A stretch of DNA of 64,000 nt from Larix kaempferi (Eukaryota > Streptophyta > Pinopsida > Pinales > Pinaceae), in the NCBI GenBank assembly GCA_027924585.1, contig BSBM01001664.1, forward strand, positions 1,356,501-1,420,500. The letters are read 5' to 3'. Positions 1-10,107 of this stretch are shown in pieces. The translations under genes and the position numbers were made by a program. Positions within the stretch are counted from its first letter, which is position 1; the number at the start of each line of letters is the position of its first letter. The notes beneath the pieces are model-generated. The model did no database searches. It saw only the letters and a program-made list of their open reading frames with translations, and was not told the DNA's origin.

Positions 1-770
1 GGAATCCCTTCATATACTGGTAGTGTAACCATTTCAGTCACAACGCGGCACAAGGACTGTGTGATTAGACCACACTTGCGGAACGACACCTCATGTAAGC
101 AATTCTGCCAATGTTCTAAAGAGTCTTCAGAGTCAAAAGACACAGAGCTGTCGCTGTGCCATCCAAGCTCACTGTTAGCAATCAGATGAATATAATCTTC
201 AGAAATATTGAATGCATGGTCCCATCAGCTGGGATCTTTATCCTTCGCTGGTTCAATGTATCTACGTCCTTCAACCAGATCCAACGGGGCTATAACTCTG
301 AGATCGCGGTTTTCAAAAGTCATCATCCACCTCTTAAAGTTGATTAATGATCCACTGTCGTTATCCCATCCAATCCCCAACAATGCGGGATAAGAGCTTG
401 CCCCTTCAACTACTTCGATGACGCCAAAGTTATCATAAGTCTTCATTCCCTCAATGTCCACCACCAGGCATGGACCTCTCCAAATTGGTGTCACCTTGGC
501 GTGATTAGCTAGCCGGAGCTGTACAAGAGACCAGCTTAATGGGGGGATCCACATTTTCTGCCATGCCTGCTTGGTTAAGATGTTGACATCCGAACCAAGA
601 TACAGAATAACCGAATCAACTTCATAGTCCCCAATTTGTATGCTCATGCAAATATCCTTACCTGTCTTCCGTCGTTGTAAGGAATTTACCACGAACTCTT
701 TCCGTCCCCTAGCTGGTCGTTGCAACAATTCGTCGATCTCAGCGAGAGCAGTGGGATCCCTTGCCAACAA
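1..770 (-). pseudogene. GyA retropepsin-like protease and following spacer
   Basis: An open stretch of 181 codons (770 to 225, minus strand) carries a retroviral-type aspartic protease fold: a strand ending in the active-site loop (ILYLGSDVN), a LANH strand and a later ALLGIGWD motif, as in plant gypsy proteases. The expected catalytic Asp of the D-[TSL]-G motif is Tyr (codon 600-602, TAT on the minus strand), so the enzyme should be inactive. Beyond a stop, bases 225 to 1 stay readable and contain a serine/aspartate-rich segment followed by a LEHWQNCLHEV-type stretch like the spacer between protease and RT in related plant elements (recalled, not searched). The gene continues off the window. 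Confidence 0.8.
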
Positions 771-902
771 AAAATAACTCTCAAATTAATTCTGCAAGGT
801 TCTAGACTACGCCGATGGAACTGCCTCTGAAGTAGCATCGAAGACAGGGGGCATGTCGCAAATAATAGCCTTACCGCGATCTTGGTCCATCGCATGACGT
901 GC

Positions 903-1970
903 CTAAAAGAATGCATCACGCTCGGACTCAATGTCAAATGACTCCTTCTTCTGCCCTGCCAATGGAATGAGCGGGTGTGAGATATCCCCTCCTGTTATTG
1001 TACCTCCACGAGTGATAACTGCGACAGCCGCATCTTGTGGCCTTGGCTCTGCAGAAATTGTCGCAACACTCGCACCTTGATTCTGGTTTAGCGGCGGATT
1101 CCCCAGTTGGGTCACGTTCTGGTTAACATTCTGATTTGGGCGTTGGTTCTGGTTCTGCGCTGGTTGTTGCACTTGATTCTGTACTGGCTGTTGTGCCTAA
1201 TTCTGATTCTACAATTGTGGAATGTTCCTTGCTTTCCATTGCGTAATCAATTGTGGGCAGTTTTATAAAGTATGATCTGTAACAAAACAAAATGTACACT
1301 ACGTATGCAATAGTGGGCAACCTCGCTGGTAGTGTCCCCATACCGCACAGTGATAGCACTGAACAGGTTCGCGACCTCCTCATCCTCCTCCGCGATCAAA
1401 TCCTTCGCCGCGTTCACCCCAGAATCCTCCCTGGAATCTGCCCTGTTGTTGGTACTGTGGTTGATTGAACTTTTGCTGCATAGGAGTTGGTTGCATGCCT
1501 TGCCCTTGTTGCACATACTGGGGTTGTTGAACATACTGTGGATGCTGTGGAGCCATTTGCATCAGAGCATATTGTAGCATAAACTACTGTGGTTGCTGCT
1601 GCGGTACAAAATGCACCTGTGGTTGAGGTAGCGGCTGGGATACCTACGGTTGTGGTTGCAGTTGTTGTACGGAACGCTGGTCGTTCTTCACATAGAATGC
1701 ATCGTACGTTCTCTCCTGAAGCAACCCATATGCATGGAAATATTTATCTTCATGTCCCATAGATTTACAGAATGTACAATATAGATTCATTGGTTTTGTG
1801 ACCATCTTCTGCATGTATTGGCATTCCTCATGGTGGTGCCGATATACCTGACAGATGCGACACCACGACATGCCACCGCCACTCAATGGATTCGGTGCTC
1901 CTGAAACCAGATAATTGCGGAAGTCTAGGAAATTATCCTTAGTATGCCCTTCTCCTCAACATCGTGTACA
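903..1970 (-). pseudogene. GyA Gag nucleocapsid region with five CCHC-type zinc knuckles
   Basis: Five CX2CX4HX4C-type knuckles can be read on the minus strand: 1929-1970 (last Cys now Phe, one internal stop), 1821-1862 (intact, CRIC..H..C), 1737-1778 (last Cys now Phe), 1317-1358 (intact, CYHC..GH..C) and 1257-1298 (internal stop). The first three are clustered. A Gln/Pro/Gly-rich linker (about 1640-1390) separates them from the last pair, and a Gln/Asn-rich tail follows to about 903. Knuckles of this kind bind genomic RNA during packaging. Most gypsy Gags have one or two, so five is many, although I recall similar multi-knuckle plant Gags. At least two frames are needed to read the region. 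Confidence 0.8.
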
Positions 1971-2735
1971 CCATACTTCTTCTCGTTTTTCCTTTCCCTT
2001 CTTAAGATCTTGCAGTTGTATGGTCAGGTTGGCTAGCTGTGTCTGAATTTGCGACATCCCAACTGCGTTTTCCCCGATCGGCAACGCTTCTAACCGCATT
2101 GTGATTTCCAAGGATTCACTGGGTGTTGTAATGTTCTATTGCATCAGGGGTAGATGAATATGCGGGAGCAATGCCATGATGAACCATTCTTTGTGTTGAA
2201 CAACACTCATGTCAAAGATGACCATTGCCATCCTAGTTTTGAATCGTTGGTCGAAATCCCACACCGTTTCATTGGGATACTGCTTAATCTCTTTTAATTA
2301 TGTAATATACTGTGCTTCAGACTTGGGTTTTTTGAATTCTGCAATTAATCCTTTCCTGATATTGTCTAGTGTCTTCTCTGGAGCTCCTGTAGGGACTAGG
2401 ACAAACTTCATAAACCAGTCTAATGCACGACCTCGCAGAATTGTCGCTAACTATCCTTTCTTAGCATCATCATCAATAATCTGATTTACGGTCCAGACTA
2501 CTTCACATAAAAACTAGTATTGCTCAGGTTTATCTGTTCCATTTGCATGGAACAACGAAAACTTCGCATCCTCTCCCGCCATTCTGGGCTTCTTTCCTGC
2601 AGTTGCTGAACTACTAGCAATCAAGTTTTGTTGACACGATGGTGTCAAGGTTGTGTTTCTTACTGGTTGACAGATAGTGAGGGGAGGTGTGGGCACGTTG
2701 TTGCTGGGGTTTGGTCCTGCCTCTATCCTGGGCAT
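1971..2735 (-). pseudogene. GyA Gag capsid-like (retrotransposon gag) domain
   Basis: Minus-strand translation gives a recognisable retrotransposon gag domain: an ALDWF motif near 2425, followed by helical K/E-rich sequence ending with QYI..LKEIKQ and VWDFDQRFK near 2300-2250, then LLPHIHLPL and a coiled region leading into the knuckles. Capsid domains of this family assemble the cytoplasmic particle. Several stops (for example near 2290 and 2465) and frame changes interrupt it. The section 2514-2735 is Pro/Asn/Ser-rich and poorly conserved. It is continuous with the nucleocapsid region on its left and the N-terminal Gag on its right. Confidence 0.75.
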
Positions 2736-2997
2736 AGCCTGGTTGTCCTTGTCCGGGCTATGAGGTCGCTTTGTCCCGTGTGGTCTTCCTTCGTGGCCTT
2801 GCAGTTCGATTGCAGCAGGACCTTCTCCTGTCCTCTAGCTCTTTTCCTGTCGAAACCTTTCTCCTCCCCTTGTAAGACCACTCTCTTCCTTAGCTTCACT
2901 CACAGTCTCGTCATGACCTGCACCCATCTACCCCTTATCATTCCATGTGCCACCCCCCTGCTATTGCGGTACCCACGGCCTCCGCTCACCAAGCTGT

Positions 2998-3480
2998 TTA
3001 CTGATCCAGATGCATCTTCAATGTACCCTTCTCGCAAATAAGCATCTTAATAGACAGTTGGAGCGACAACAGAAACCTTCGCCGTGGTTTGTAGAAGAAA
3101 TATCTTTCAGCTTCACTATAGGATTTGTTCGTATCGACCGCAAATTCAGTGATATAGCCTTCCAATATGTTGTCAAGCCAAATTTCGACAGCTCGCGATG
3201 CCTTGTTGTCGACTTCCTGCAGCTTCTGGATCAGCTCCGGGGTCCATGTCGTCGGTTCACCACCTTGGAAGTTCCTCTTCTGAAAGGTCAATTTCTCCAA
3301 CCATTCATACAAGATGACTGGGAACTCGCAGAAAAAATATTCATGCGGACCATCGTGAGTGTATCTTTCCACCCAGTAATCTACCGTCAGCTGAGAGTTT
3401 TGACTTTCTTTTTCAGCAAATTCTTGCAACTTCTGATCAAACCAATCTTGTATCTCCGGTTGCGTCGGATGCCACAACAT
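2998..3480 (-). pseudogene. GyA Gag N-terminal open segment
   Basis: A 160-codon open stretch begins with ATG at 3480, only 25 bases downstream of the PBS, which supports it as the Gag start. The product is acidic and Trp/Glu/Gln-rich (IQDWFDQKLQEF, YWVERYTHDG, PELIQKLQEVDNKA), with no motif I can name. It ends in a stop at 2998. The following 2750-2990 reads only as frameshifted remnants. It is likely the matrix-like start of Gag, by position rather than by domain match. Confidence 0.65.
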
Positions 3481-3504
3481 ATCCTCCTTTCACTTTGCGC
3501 TAGG

Positions 3505-3521
3505 TCCCGGCAATGGTACCA
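3505..3521 (-). other. GyA primer binding site (tRNA-Asp type)
   Basis: On the minus strand this reads TGGTACCATTGCCGGGA, close to the TGGCGCCGTTGCCGGGG site complementary to the 3' end of plant tRNA-Asp. It lies between the Gag start and a TG...-type LTR edge at 3524, the normal place for minus-strand DNA priming. Four mismatches fit an old copy. Confidence 0.75.
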
Positions 3522-4083
3522 TTTGTTGACTCAAACCCAGTTGACAGGGGTTCCCAGCACTGTTGACACCCAGACCACCGCGATCTCCCTGAGTACCGAC
3601 CCAGACAGGTTTTACCCTGTCTAACAACACCTGCAGAGCAGATGAGGTCTCACCCGAGATGTTCAAGGGAGAGTTGACGGAACCATGTTTCCACCGAATG
3701 AAGGAGGATGTTTGCGACTCAATTACTTAACTTATTGCAACATTTCAGAAATAGATCTATGCATTTAACTCATACATCATTTATATTAATAGCATCATTC
3801 AACAGAACCATTCATCATCGCAACAAATATAACAGTAAAGCATTAATTGCAGCAAGGAAACATCGCATCATTCATAGATTCATATCGCAACATGCATTAC
3901 CACAGATGAACAAAAGAAACACAGGGATTCCGCAAAACATCTGTCACATCATATTAACTCCACAAAAACCCAGATACAAAATGTTCAGGCTTCCGCTCGT
4001 ACTCCGCAAAATGCACATCTCACAGATATATTTTGATCTAAGATACACAATCCCAAATGATTTAACACATACAAATCTATGTC

Positions 4084-4091
4084 TATTTATA
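4084..4091 (-). promoter_or_regulatory. Candidate TATA box of the GyA LTR
   Basis: The minus strand reads CCTATAAATAGAC, a near-ideal plant TATA box, about 560 bp upstream of the PBS-proximal LTR edge. If real, transcription starts near 4050 and the R-U5 part is about 0.5 kb. Confidence 0.5.
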
Positions 4092-4932
4092 GGCTTTCGC
4101 CTTTACATTGCTTGTCCACTTTCTAACTACTTCCTAATTGACACTTCAAGCAAATGACCCAAAATCTATCTATTGTGGTCCAAATGACCCAAAAACCCGC
4201 ATACTACTGTACAACCAACCAAAAATTACATAAAATATCATCGTCTGTGCTCAACTTTCCGCTTTTCGCAGTATCGTAGCACTTGCGGTGCTGCGATAAT
4301 GACCCATCCTAACCGCCTGCCAACAAGAGATAGTATCAAAGTGTATCAGATGATGCATTGATTTCTAGCTAATTCATACGAGCATAAGGGAAAGTGTGTG
4401 AAGTTGAGAAGACCATTTGATGCGTAATGATAGAATATCAGCAAGATCCAGCGTGCGCGTCATGATGCAGATGATCTGAGACAAGTGCATTAAACTAAAC
4501 AGACAAATATTTTGATGCACAGGTTTTCGCATAATTTCTAAGAGACTGCAACAATTATACAAAATGGACCCATCAGTAAGTGTGCAGTTCCATTTCTTAC
4601 TAGTGCATTATTTCAGAACAACAAACTATCAATTGAAAGCACAGTATCAGTTGGTCATTGCAGTCACATAGAGAAGAACGATAATATAATCAGTGACGCA
4701 GATTGCAATATCAACAAGCACACATTAAATGAAGAAGGACGTTAGCAGAAATGTGATTTGAGAGGAATGAGAAGTCAAGTGATGTATGCAACACAGTGAT
4801 AGAGAATTGACTGCATATGAAGGTAGCGCACAACAGAACTATTGACAGAAGATCAGAAATGTGCGCGGAGTTGAAGTTCTGTAATACAGAAATGTACATT
4901 GGACATTAGGGTGGAGGGACGAGGCAAGGAGA

Positions 4933-5120
4933 CAGGGATTCGTATCTACCTTTAGTTCTGTTCATGTAAAACAACAAGGAGACAGGGGGTCGTAGCCTCC
5001 TTCCAGTTAGTGCTAGAGAAATACAGGGAGTTGTAGCTTCCTTCAAGTAGAAGCCTGTAAAACTAGGGGGTCAGTGCCCCCTTCCATTTGGAGCTGGTCC
5101 ACGGGAAGTTGGTGCTTCCC
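4933..5120. repeat. Row of five related small stem-loops
   Basis: Five imperfect copies of a G-rich arm, a short loop and a C-rich arm occur at about 40-50 bp spacing: 4933-4951 (decayed), 4984-5002, 5024-5042, GGGGG/CCCCC at 5066-5081 and GGGAAG/CTTCCC at 5103-5120. Loops differ while the arms keep pairing. Confidence 0.6.
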
Positions 5121-5278
5121 TGAATGTATTCTTTCTCATTATAAAGAAGCATTCTATGGTTTTCTCTCGATTGGGTTTCCACCTCAAAATTTATGTGTTA
5201 TGTGTTATGTGTTCTTTGTTCTTTGTTCTTTGTGTTGGTGCATGAATGGATGAATTTTGTATTTATTGATACATAACA

Positions 5279-5707
5279 GAAGATAAGAATTAAGTAAAGG
5301 ATAATCTGTTTAAGAAGGTAAAAATTGCTGACAACCGCGCTCATACTGATTCACTCCCCCCCTCATAGTATTAAATTGACTCTGACACCATTACTTATGC
5401 CCGATACGCCCAGGGTACCCAACCCTTTAGGCATTAAATTTTTATGTGTGTTGTTTACTTAACCATTTACACTTAGCCAATATTCCTTGAACATATGCAA
5501 AACAAACCATAAGAATAGCACAAGTATGTTCAGTTCCCAAACCAGGAAATACTTTTATTGAAGTAGTATACAAATGATACAATGGAGAATTATGAAAGGT
5601 TATGGTTTGGTTCCTTCTTGTTGACACCCTCTTACAAACAATAGTTCAACCTAGGCAACATGCCCCAGTTCTTTCTTGGCTCCTAACTCACTGTTCCTAT
5701 CATCGGG
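5279..5707. other. No gene seen
   Basis: AT-rich sequence between the possible GyA LTR edge and the start of GyB. A pyrimidine run lies at 5355-5363. It may still belong to the GyA LTR. I see no open frame or motif. Confidence 0.4.
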
Positions 5708-7120
5708 TATCATACCCCCAGTGTTGGCTTGGGATGTATTTAATCAAAATTATGTAAGTGATGTAAATATGCTAGTATGGATTCCTAGTGTGGAGCTCAA
5801 GGCCATGCCCCAACTAGTGAATGGCTAGGAATATATATATATATTATTTGGACCGCATGGTTGGCTTATCATGCCAATTCAAAATATATGTAAATATTAT
5901 GTTGGAAAATTAATAAAATGGTCCAAGATGGTTGTGTAAAAAAAACTAGAGGGGTTATGATTCCACTAGAGGGGAAGAGGGAAGGGGGCCTATGGGAAAC
6001 TAAATCCTATGTTGCAAAGTGTCAACCTTAGAACTCATCCAAAATTATGCCATGTGATTTAAATGAGACAATTACCTTCTCTTGACTATTAAACCCAATC
6101 ATTGAATCCATATGGGAGGTTGGTGGTAAAATTCACTTCATGCGGTTATTGAAGCATGGGGTTGGTGATAGTTTTCATGAGTCCTTTTCTTCTATTGTCA
6201 AAAGCTATGTCAGTTTTCTTTAAACCATCATCTCATATCCCTTAGAGTCAAAACTCTTTTGATCATTCTTGCATGCAATTTTCTATACTACATTGCGCTT
6301 CCTATTGTTGTTCATGACCATTACCAAACTATGTTTTATAACCCAAAAATTCGAATTTGGGGATGGAGCTGCAAATTTGAAGGGAAAATTGATGGTTGTA
6401 GGTGAGCATAGAGGTTGGGAAATCTAGGGACCCTTACCCATTGAGTTTTGCTACTCATAGATGCTTGAGAATCCATAATCTAGGCTACAGTAGGTTCTCC
6501 AACAGCATATAGTAGATTGGACTCTTACTGCACACACTTTTAAGCACTGTAAGGGTTGGATTTACTAAGGGAACTATGGATCAGTGAAGGGAAATTCCTT
6601 CCTTGTGTTGTGTGGGGGATTTGGAAGGAGTGTCATGGCTGTGATGGCTTAGTGAGATCCTTGTAGAGCTCTGCATGAGTTTTGGGCTAAGCATAGAGAG
6701 CAGAATGGATTGTAGGATAAGAGAGAGAATCATGTAGGTGTTTCCTTCGCCCTAGTGGCCTCATAGCCCAGCTTGGGGCTGGCCTCTTAGTAGAAAGAGT
6801 ATATGCTGGACAAAGTGCCTACAGTTCGGTGGAAAATTGATCTTAGATAGATGGTTGCTTGGATCTTTTTTTTTAAAGATAAGTATTCTTTTATATCTAA
6901 TGTGCAATGATTTTATTTATATGCTTGTGTTAATTATGCTTGTAATTACATGTGTTATGTGTGTGGATGTATTTTATTTCCGCTGTCTATTTTTACTATG
7001 CATTTGCACATGTATTTCTCAATAAGATGAATTCGTAATATGTATCTGGGGAAAAATTTAGAAGCCCGAATTTAGTTAATGTCCCCTTTGTTGGTCAAAT
7101 TGGGTGAAGGGGATGTTATA
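5708..7120 (+). repeat. GyB 5' LTR
   Basis: Aligns by eye along its whole length with 27603-29029: the same CATACCCCCAG start, the same internal blocks, and the same GGGGATGTTA end. The first dinucleotide is TA here and TG in the 3' copy. The PBS follows three bases after the end. A (TA)n run near 5831 occupies the place of the CG/CA run in the 3' LTR. Confidence 0.88.
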
Positions 7121-7123
7121 GAG

Positions 7124-7135
7124 TGGTATCAAAGC
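7124..7135 (+). other. GyB primer binding site (initiator tRNA-Met type)
   Basis: TGGTATCAAAGC, one mismatch from the TGGTATCAGAGC site used by many plant chromoviruses, directly after the 5' LTR. Confidence 0.85.
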
Positions 7136-7957
7136 TTCCAGTTGTAACATTGGAGATGTATGGGCTAAGAATCAGCACTTACAGGAAAAAATACGTTTTG
7201 CATATGAAATGATCTTATGAAAACCCATGGTTTAATTGTTGGATGGTATTCTAACCAAGTTGTGGGTTAGATCTGTGGTCTACCAGCAAGAGAGGTAAAA
7301 TGATTAATGGAAATTTTCGAAATCACATATTTGTAGTGAAATGGTTCTATGGAAGTTGGGTTCTGTTAAGATGGATAAGGGGCCAAAATATAATCTCAAA
7401 TTAATCCCCTTAGTGCCAAATTACAATTTCATATAATTTCAAAATTTTAAAAATATTATTAATTTTAAGTGGTCCCCATCCATGCCATGTGGATGGGTGA
7501 CATGGAGGATCCACGTGGGTAGGGGGAATTATTTGGAGGAGCCACGTGACCCATATTTAAGATGTGGACCCTCCACATCGAACCTACTCATAGGTGATTG
7601 CATATGGTGGAGTTCGGAGGCAGATAGAGATATGATCATTAGATGAAAGGGAAGATCGACCATTGTGGCTCAAAACGCCCTGGGAACTTAGGAGATGGTT
7701 AATGGCGGGCGAACAAAGAACTAAATGTCATATATTATTGAAGATCAAAGGCCAAGACTCATAGTGCACCGGTACAGTGCGCTTTGGTTGACAAGAGATG
7801 GGCGATTTGTTGGGCCAAAATTGCCCGGGGCACGTGTCATGTTTTGATTGATAACAACTCCCCAAGAGATTTTCCAAAACCACTTTCGCGAGGAGCCGTT
7901 GCCACTTTTGGCAACAGGAAAACTGTTGATGCCCAAGATTAAGTGGTAGTATGGTAT
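7136..7957 (+). other. GyB leader and lost gag region (left part)
   Basis: No open frame of note. Seven-base arms at 7476-7482 and 7490-7496 (CCATCCA/TGGATGG) form a hairpin. The last part is copy 1 of a ~190-bp repeat. Gag would be expected here but nothing like a gag domain or knuckle is readable. GyC begins at 7958. Confidence 0.6.
7745..7937 (+). repeat. ~190-bp direct repeat flanking GyC, copy 1
   Basis: Matches 23395-23583 closely, sharing CAAGACTCATAG, GGGCACGTGTCATG, TTGATTGATAACAAC, GAGGAGCCGTTGCCAC and GATGCCCAAGATTAAGTGG, with one short deletion in copy 2. Both copies run the same way and lie just outside the two GyC LTRs. Likely an older tandem duplication in GyB, into whose boundary GyC inserted. 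Confidence 0.8.
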
Positions 7958-8212
7958 TGTTAACATACGATTTGTTGTGTAATTGTTTGATAAAAAATAA
8001 TAATTTATAGTGAATGATGAATGTGTTTTTACAATAGAGTTTTGTGTCTTTTAAATAAGACCTCTCGTACCCTTTCAATGGAAGACTGTGTTGTTTCATT
8101 TTTATTGTTTTTTTCTAATGTTGATTTATTACATTGAATTGATTTTATTATTTATTGTATTTTATTTTTATTTTTATTTTTATTTTATTCCTATACATTT
8201 TTGTTTATTACA
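7958..8212 (-). repeat. GyC 3' LTR (255 bp)
   Basis: Matches 23125-23394 throughout, including the TTTTA-rich tract near 8160-8190, which is shorter here. TG and CA ends are intact. Confidence 0.88.
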
Positions 8213-8238
8213 TTGCCTACCCATTAAGAAATGATTTG

Positions 8239-8615
8239 TCCTCAAAGCAACGGTAAAGAAGGATGTTGTTGAAGGAAACTTTCTCCTTCCCATGATGAAT
8301 CTTCCTCTGGTAAGTTCTTCCACTTAATAAGATAATATTTAATGCTCCTGGAATGAAGTTTTATTTCCTTAGTAGATAGTATGCCTTCAGGTTCTAAAAT
8401 AACTCAACCTTCCTCATCCAAACTAGGCAGCTCAGTTGAGCTACTTGATGTTGTCCTAGCACCTTCTTGAGACTTGACACATGAAACACATTATGAATGC
8501 AACAGTTATCAGGTAATGTTAACCCATATGCTATTGGACTGATTTTTTTGTTAATTTGATATGGCCCATAAAATTTTGGAGCCAACTTGTTCTTGCCTTG
8601 TTGCTTGAGCGACAA
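8239..8615 (-). pseudogene. GyC integrase C-terminal end and chromodomain
   Basis: The minus strand reads a GPY-type module (KFYGPYQINKKISPIAYGLTL) and an FHVSSLKK motif, then after one stop an uninterrupted chromodomain: a DEEG stretch, EPEGILSTKE, YYLIKWKNLP and SSWEGESFLQQHP. The aromatic cage region and the W-K-N-LP core are readable. Chromodomains at the integrase C-terminus bind histone marks and steer integration into heterochromatin. A stop precedes the LTR by about 30 bp, as expected for the end of pol. One in-frame stop separates the chromodomain from the GPY module. Confidence 0.82.
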
Positions 8616-8633
8616 CTGTTTGTAGGGATGAAG

Positions 8634-9204
8634 TCATATGAACACCCAATCACCTACTTCAAACTCTCTTTTTGATCTTTGTAAGTCTAGTTGCTTCATT
8701 CGATTCCGAGCATTTGTTAAATTTTCTTTTAATATTTGGATGGTCTTTTGGTATTCATATAGTTGATTCCTTACTATTAGTACCTTCGAGTTAAATAGAA
8801 CACAATCCTTCCATTTAGGTGGTTCATAGCCATATAAGGCTTGGAACGGTGTCATTTTAGTTGAACTATGGTAAGTAGTGTTATACCACCATTCAGCCAA
8901 ATGCAACCATTGGGACCACTTGTTTTGCTTGAAGGTATGTTCCCAAACATTTATTCACTATTTCAGTATGTCCATCATTTTGAGGGTGGTATGTTCAACT
9001 CATATTAAGGGATATGTATGTTTGTTTACAAAAGTCCTTCCAGAAATTTCCTTTAAATTTTGCATCCCTGTCACTAATAATGACTTTCGGGAACCCATGT
9101 AACTTATAAACATTTTTGCAGAATGTTTCATCTATTTGTTTTGTTGAATCTATTTTCTTCGCCCCCGTAAAGTGAGCATACTTAGTTAGTCTATCAACCA
9201 CTAC
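8634..9204 (-). pseudogene. GyC integrase catalytic core, downstream part
   Basis: VVDRLTKYAHF, LHGFPKVIISDRDAKF and NFWKDF mark the second catalytic Asp region. A decayed HPQ.DG.TE region follows near 8960 with a frame change, then AEWWYNTTYHSSTKMTPF and ALYGYEPP downstream. This is the part of the integrase encoded to the left of the GyD insertion; its upstream half is at 19120-19669. Stops and at least one frameshift interrupt it, so no intact DDE triad is encoded in one frame. Confidence 0.82.
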
Positions 9205-9210
9205 AAAATT
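9205..9210. repeat. GyD target-site duplication, left copy (AAAATT)
   Basis: AAAATT here and at 19110-19115 flank GyD. The two flanks join back into a continuous GyC integrase reading region apart from one base, so this is the insertion point. Five or six bases can be assigned to the duplication. Confidence 0.75.
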
Positions 9211-10107
9211 TGTTTGACGGAAAATCTATCAAGAGCGGACTTGAGGCATGATCTCCCTAGCTCAACGCAAGTCTAGAATAAATAGAACAGAATATAAATC
9301 ACTCTCCTAGATCTAATTAGAGATCGAGGAACTAGATACGTTTACCTTATACATTGTTAATCCTTTTCTCCTTGAATGCTACTCCAAGCTTGACGATCTT
9401 CAGATCTGAGCTGCAAAACCTGTCAAGATAACAAGACCACAAAACAAGTAAAATGCATCTACACAATAATAGATCTAAGTAAGCAGTCAAGCAAGCGAAC
9501 TACACAAGATATCATTAACACAATGAGATTTTGGTGGAAAGCACTTATATTACTGTATTGAAAGCGAATTACATAGGATAGAAAATTTACAACCATTGAC
9601 TTGACGTAGCAATCCTCATCCGATCAAACCAATACCAAAGCCTCCCAAGGAAGTGTGAGTCTCCCAATAGATGAGTAGAGATCTCTCCTAAGGTAATTTC
9701 ACTAGCATGTAGACACTATAGACTTCCTCCCTTTGGAATCGTAGTGAGATTCACTTATATAGGACTAAGTGGATAGGGTAGGTTGCAATATGGTAGGAGA
9801 TAGATAGGGGATCCTCCCAAGAGGTTAGGAACCGAATGCCAGCTCTTCCAAAAGGTCAGGGATAGGGATCCATGTCATCTAGCTTCAAGAATGGGCTCGA
9901 AGAAGCTATTTTTTTCCATTAACTGACATTGTCACAGGCTGCAAGAGGCCAACCTACGACATCGTAGGTTGCATGAGGACAACCTACGACGACCTCTCTA
10001 AACCTAATAAAAATGGGTTTGCATCTCTTCTAGGTTAATGACTTAGCCAAGGAAACTTTAGGGATGTTCACACTGAGTCTCATGACGGTAAGATTTTAGG
10101 TGTAACA
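9211..10107 (-). repeat. GyD 3' LTR
   Basis: Aligns with 18227-19109 from TGTTTGACGG to TAGGTGTAACA. Contains a near-perfect 20-bp palindrome at 9951-9970 (AACCTACGAC then ATCGTAGGTT). Confidence 0.88.

Larger units (their letters stand above)
1..3523 (-). mobile_element. GyA: partial Ty3/gypsy element (gag-protease part), truncated by window edge
   Basis: Reading right to left on the minus strand there is a PBS, a Gag N-terminal region, a capsid-like region, five CCHC knuckles in Q/P/N-rich sequence and a retropepsin domain. RT, RNase H and integrase would lie left of base 1. The order and the tRNA-Asp-type PBS are those of a plant non-chromovirus Ty3/gypsy element; I cannot fix the lineage further. 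Frameshifts and stops run throughout, so it is a dead copy. Confidence 0.85.
3524..5278 (-). repeat. GyA putative 5' LTR (outer edge uncertain)
   Basis: The LTR edge next to the PBS is clear: TGTTGAC begins at 3524, two bases after the PBS. The outer edge is a guess at ACATAACA (5271-5278), which gives a TG...CA unit on the minus strand. The second LTR lies outside the window, so no copy comparison is possible. There is no coding capacity beyond short random frames. A TATA motif lies at 4084-4091 and a hairpin row at 4933-5120. Confidence 0.5.

Noticed and set aside
2628-3624. Plus frames of 137 and 225 codons opposite GyA gag
   Set aside because: Antisense shadows of the gag gene; no recognisable domain, and they run into the PBS and LTR.
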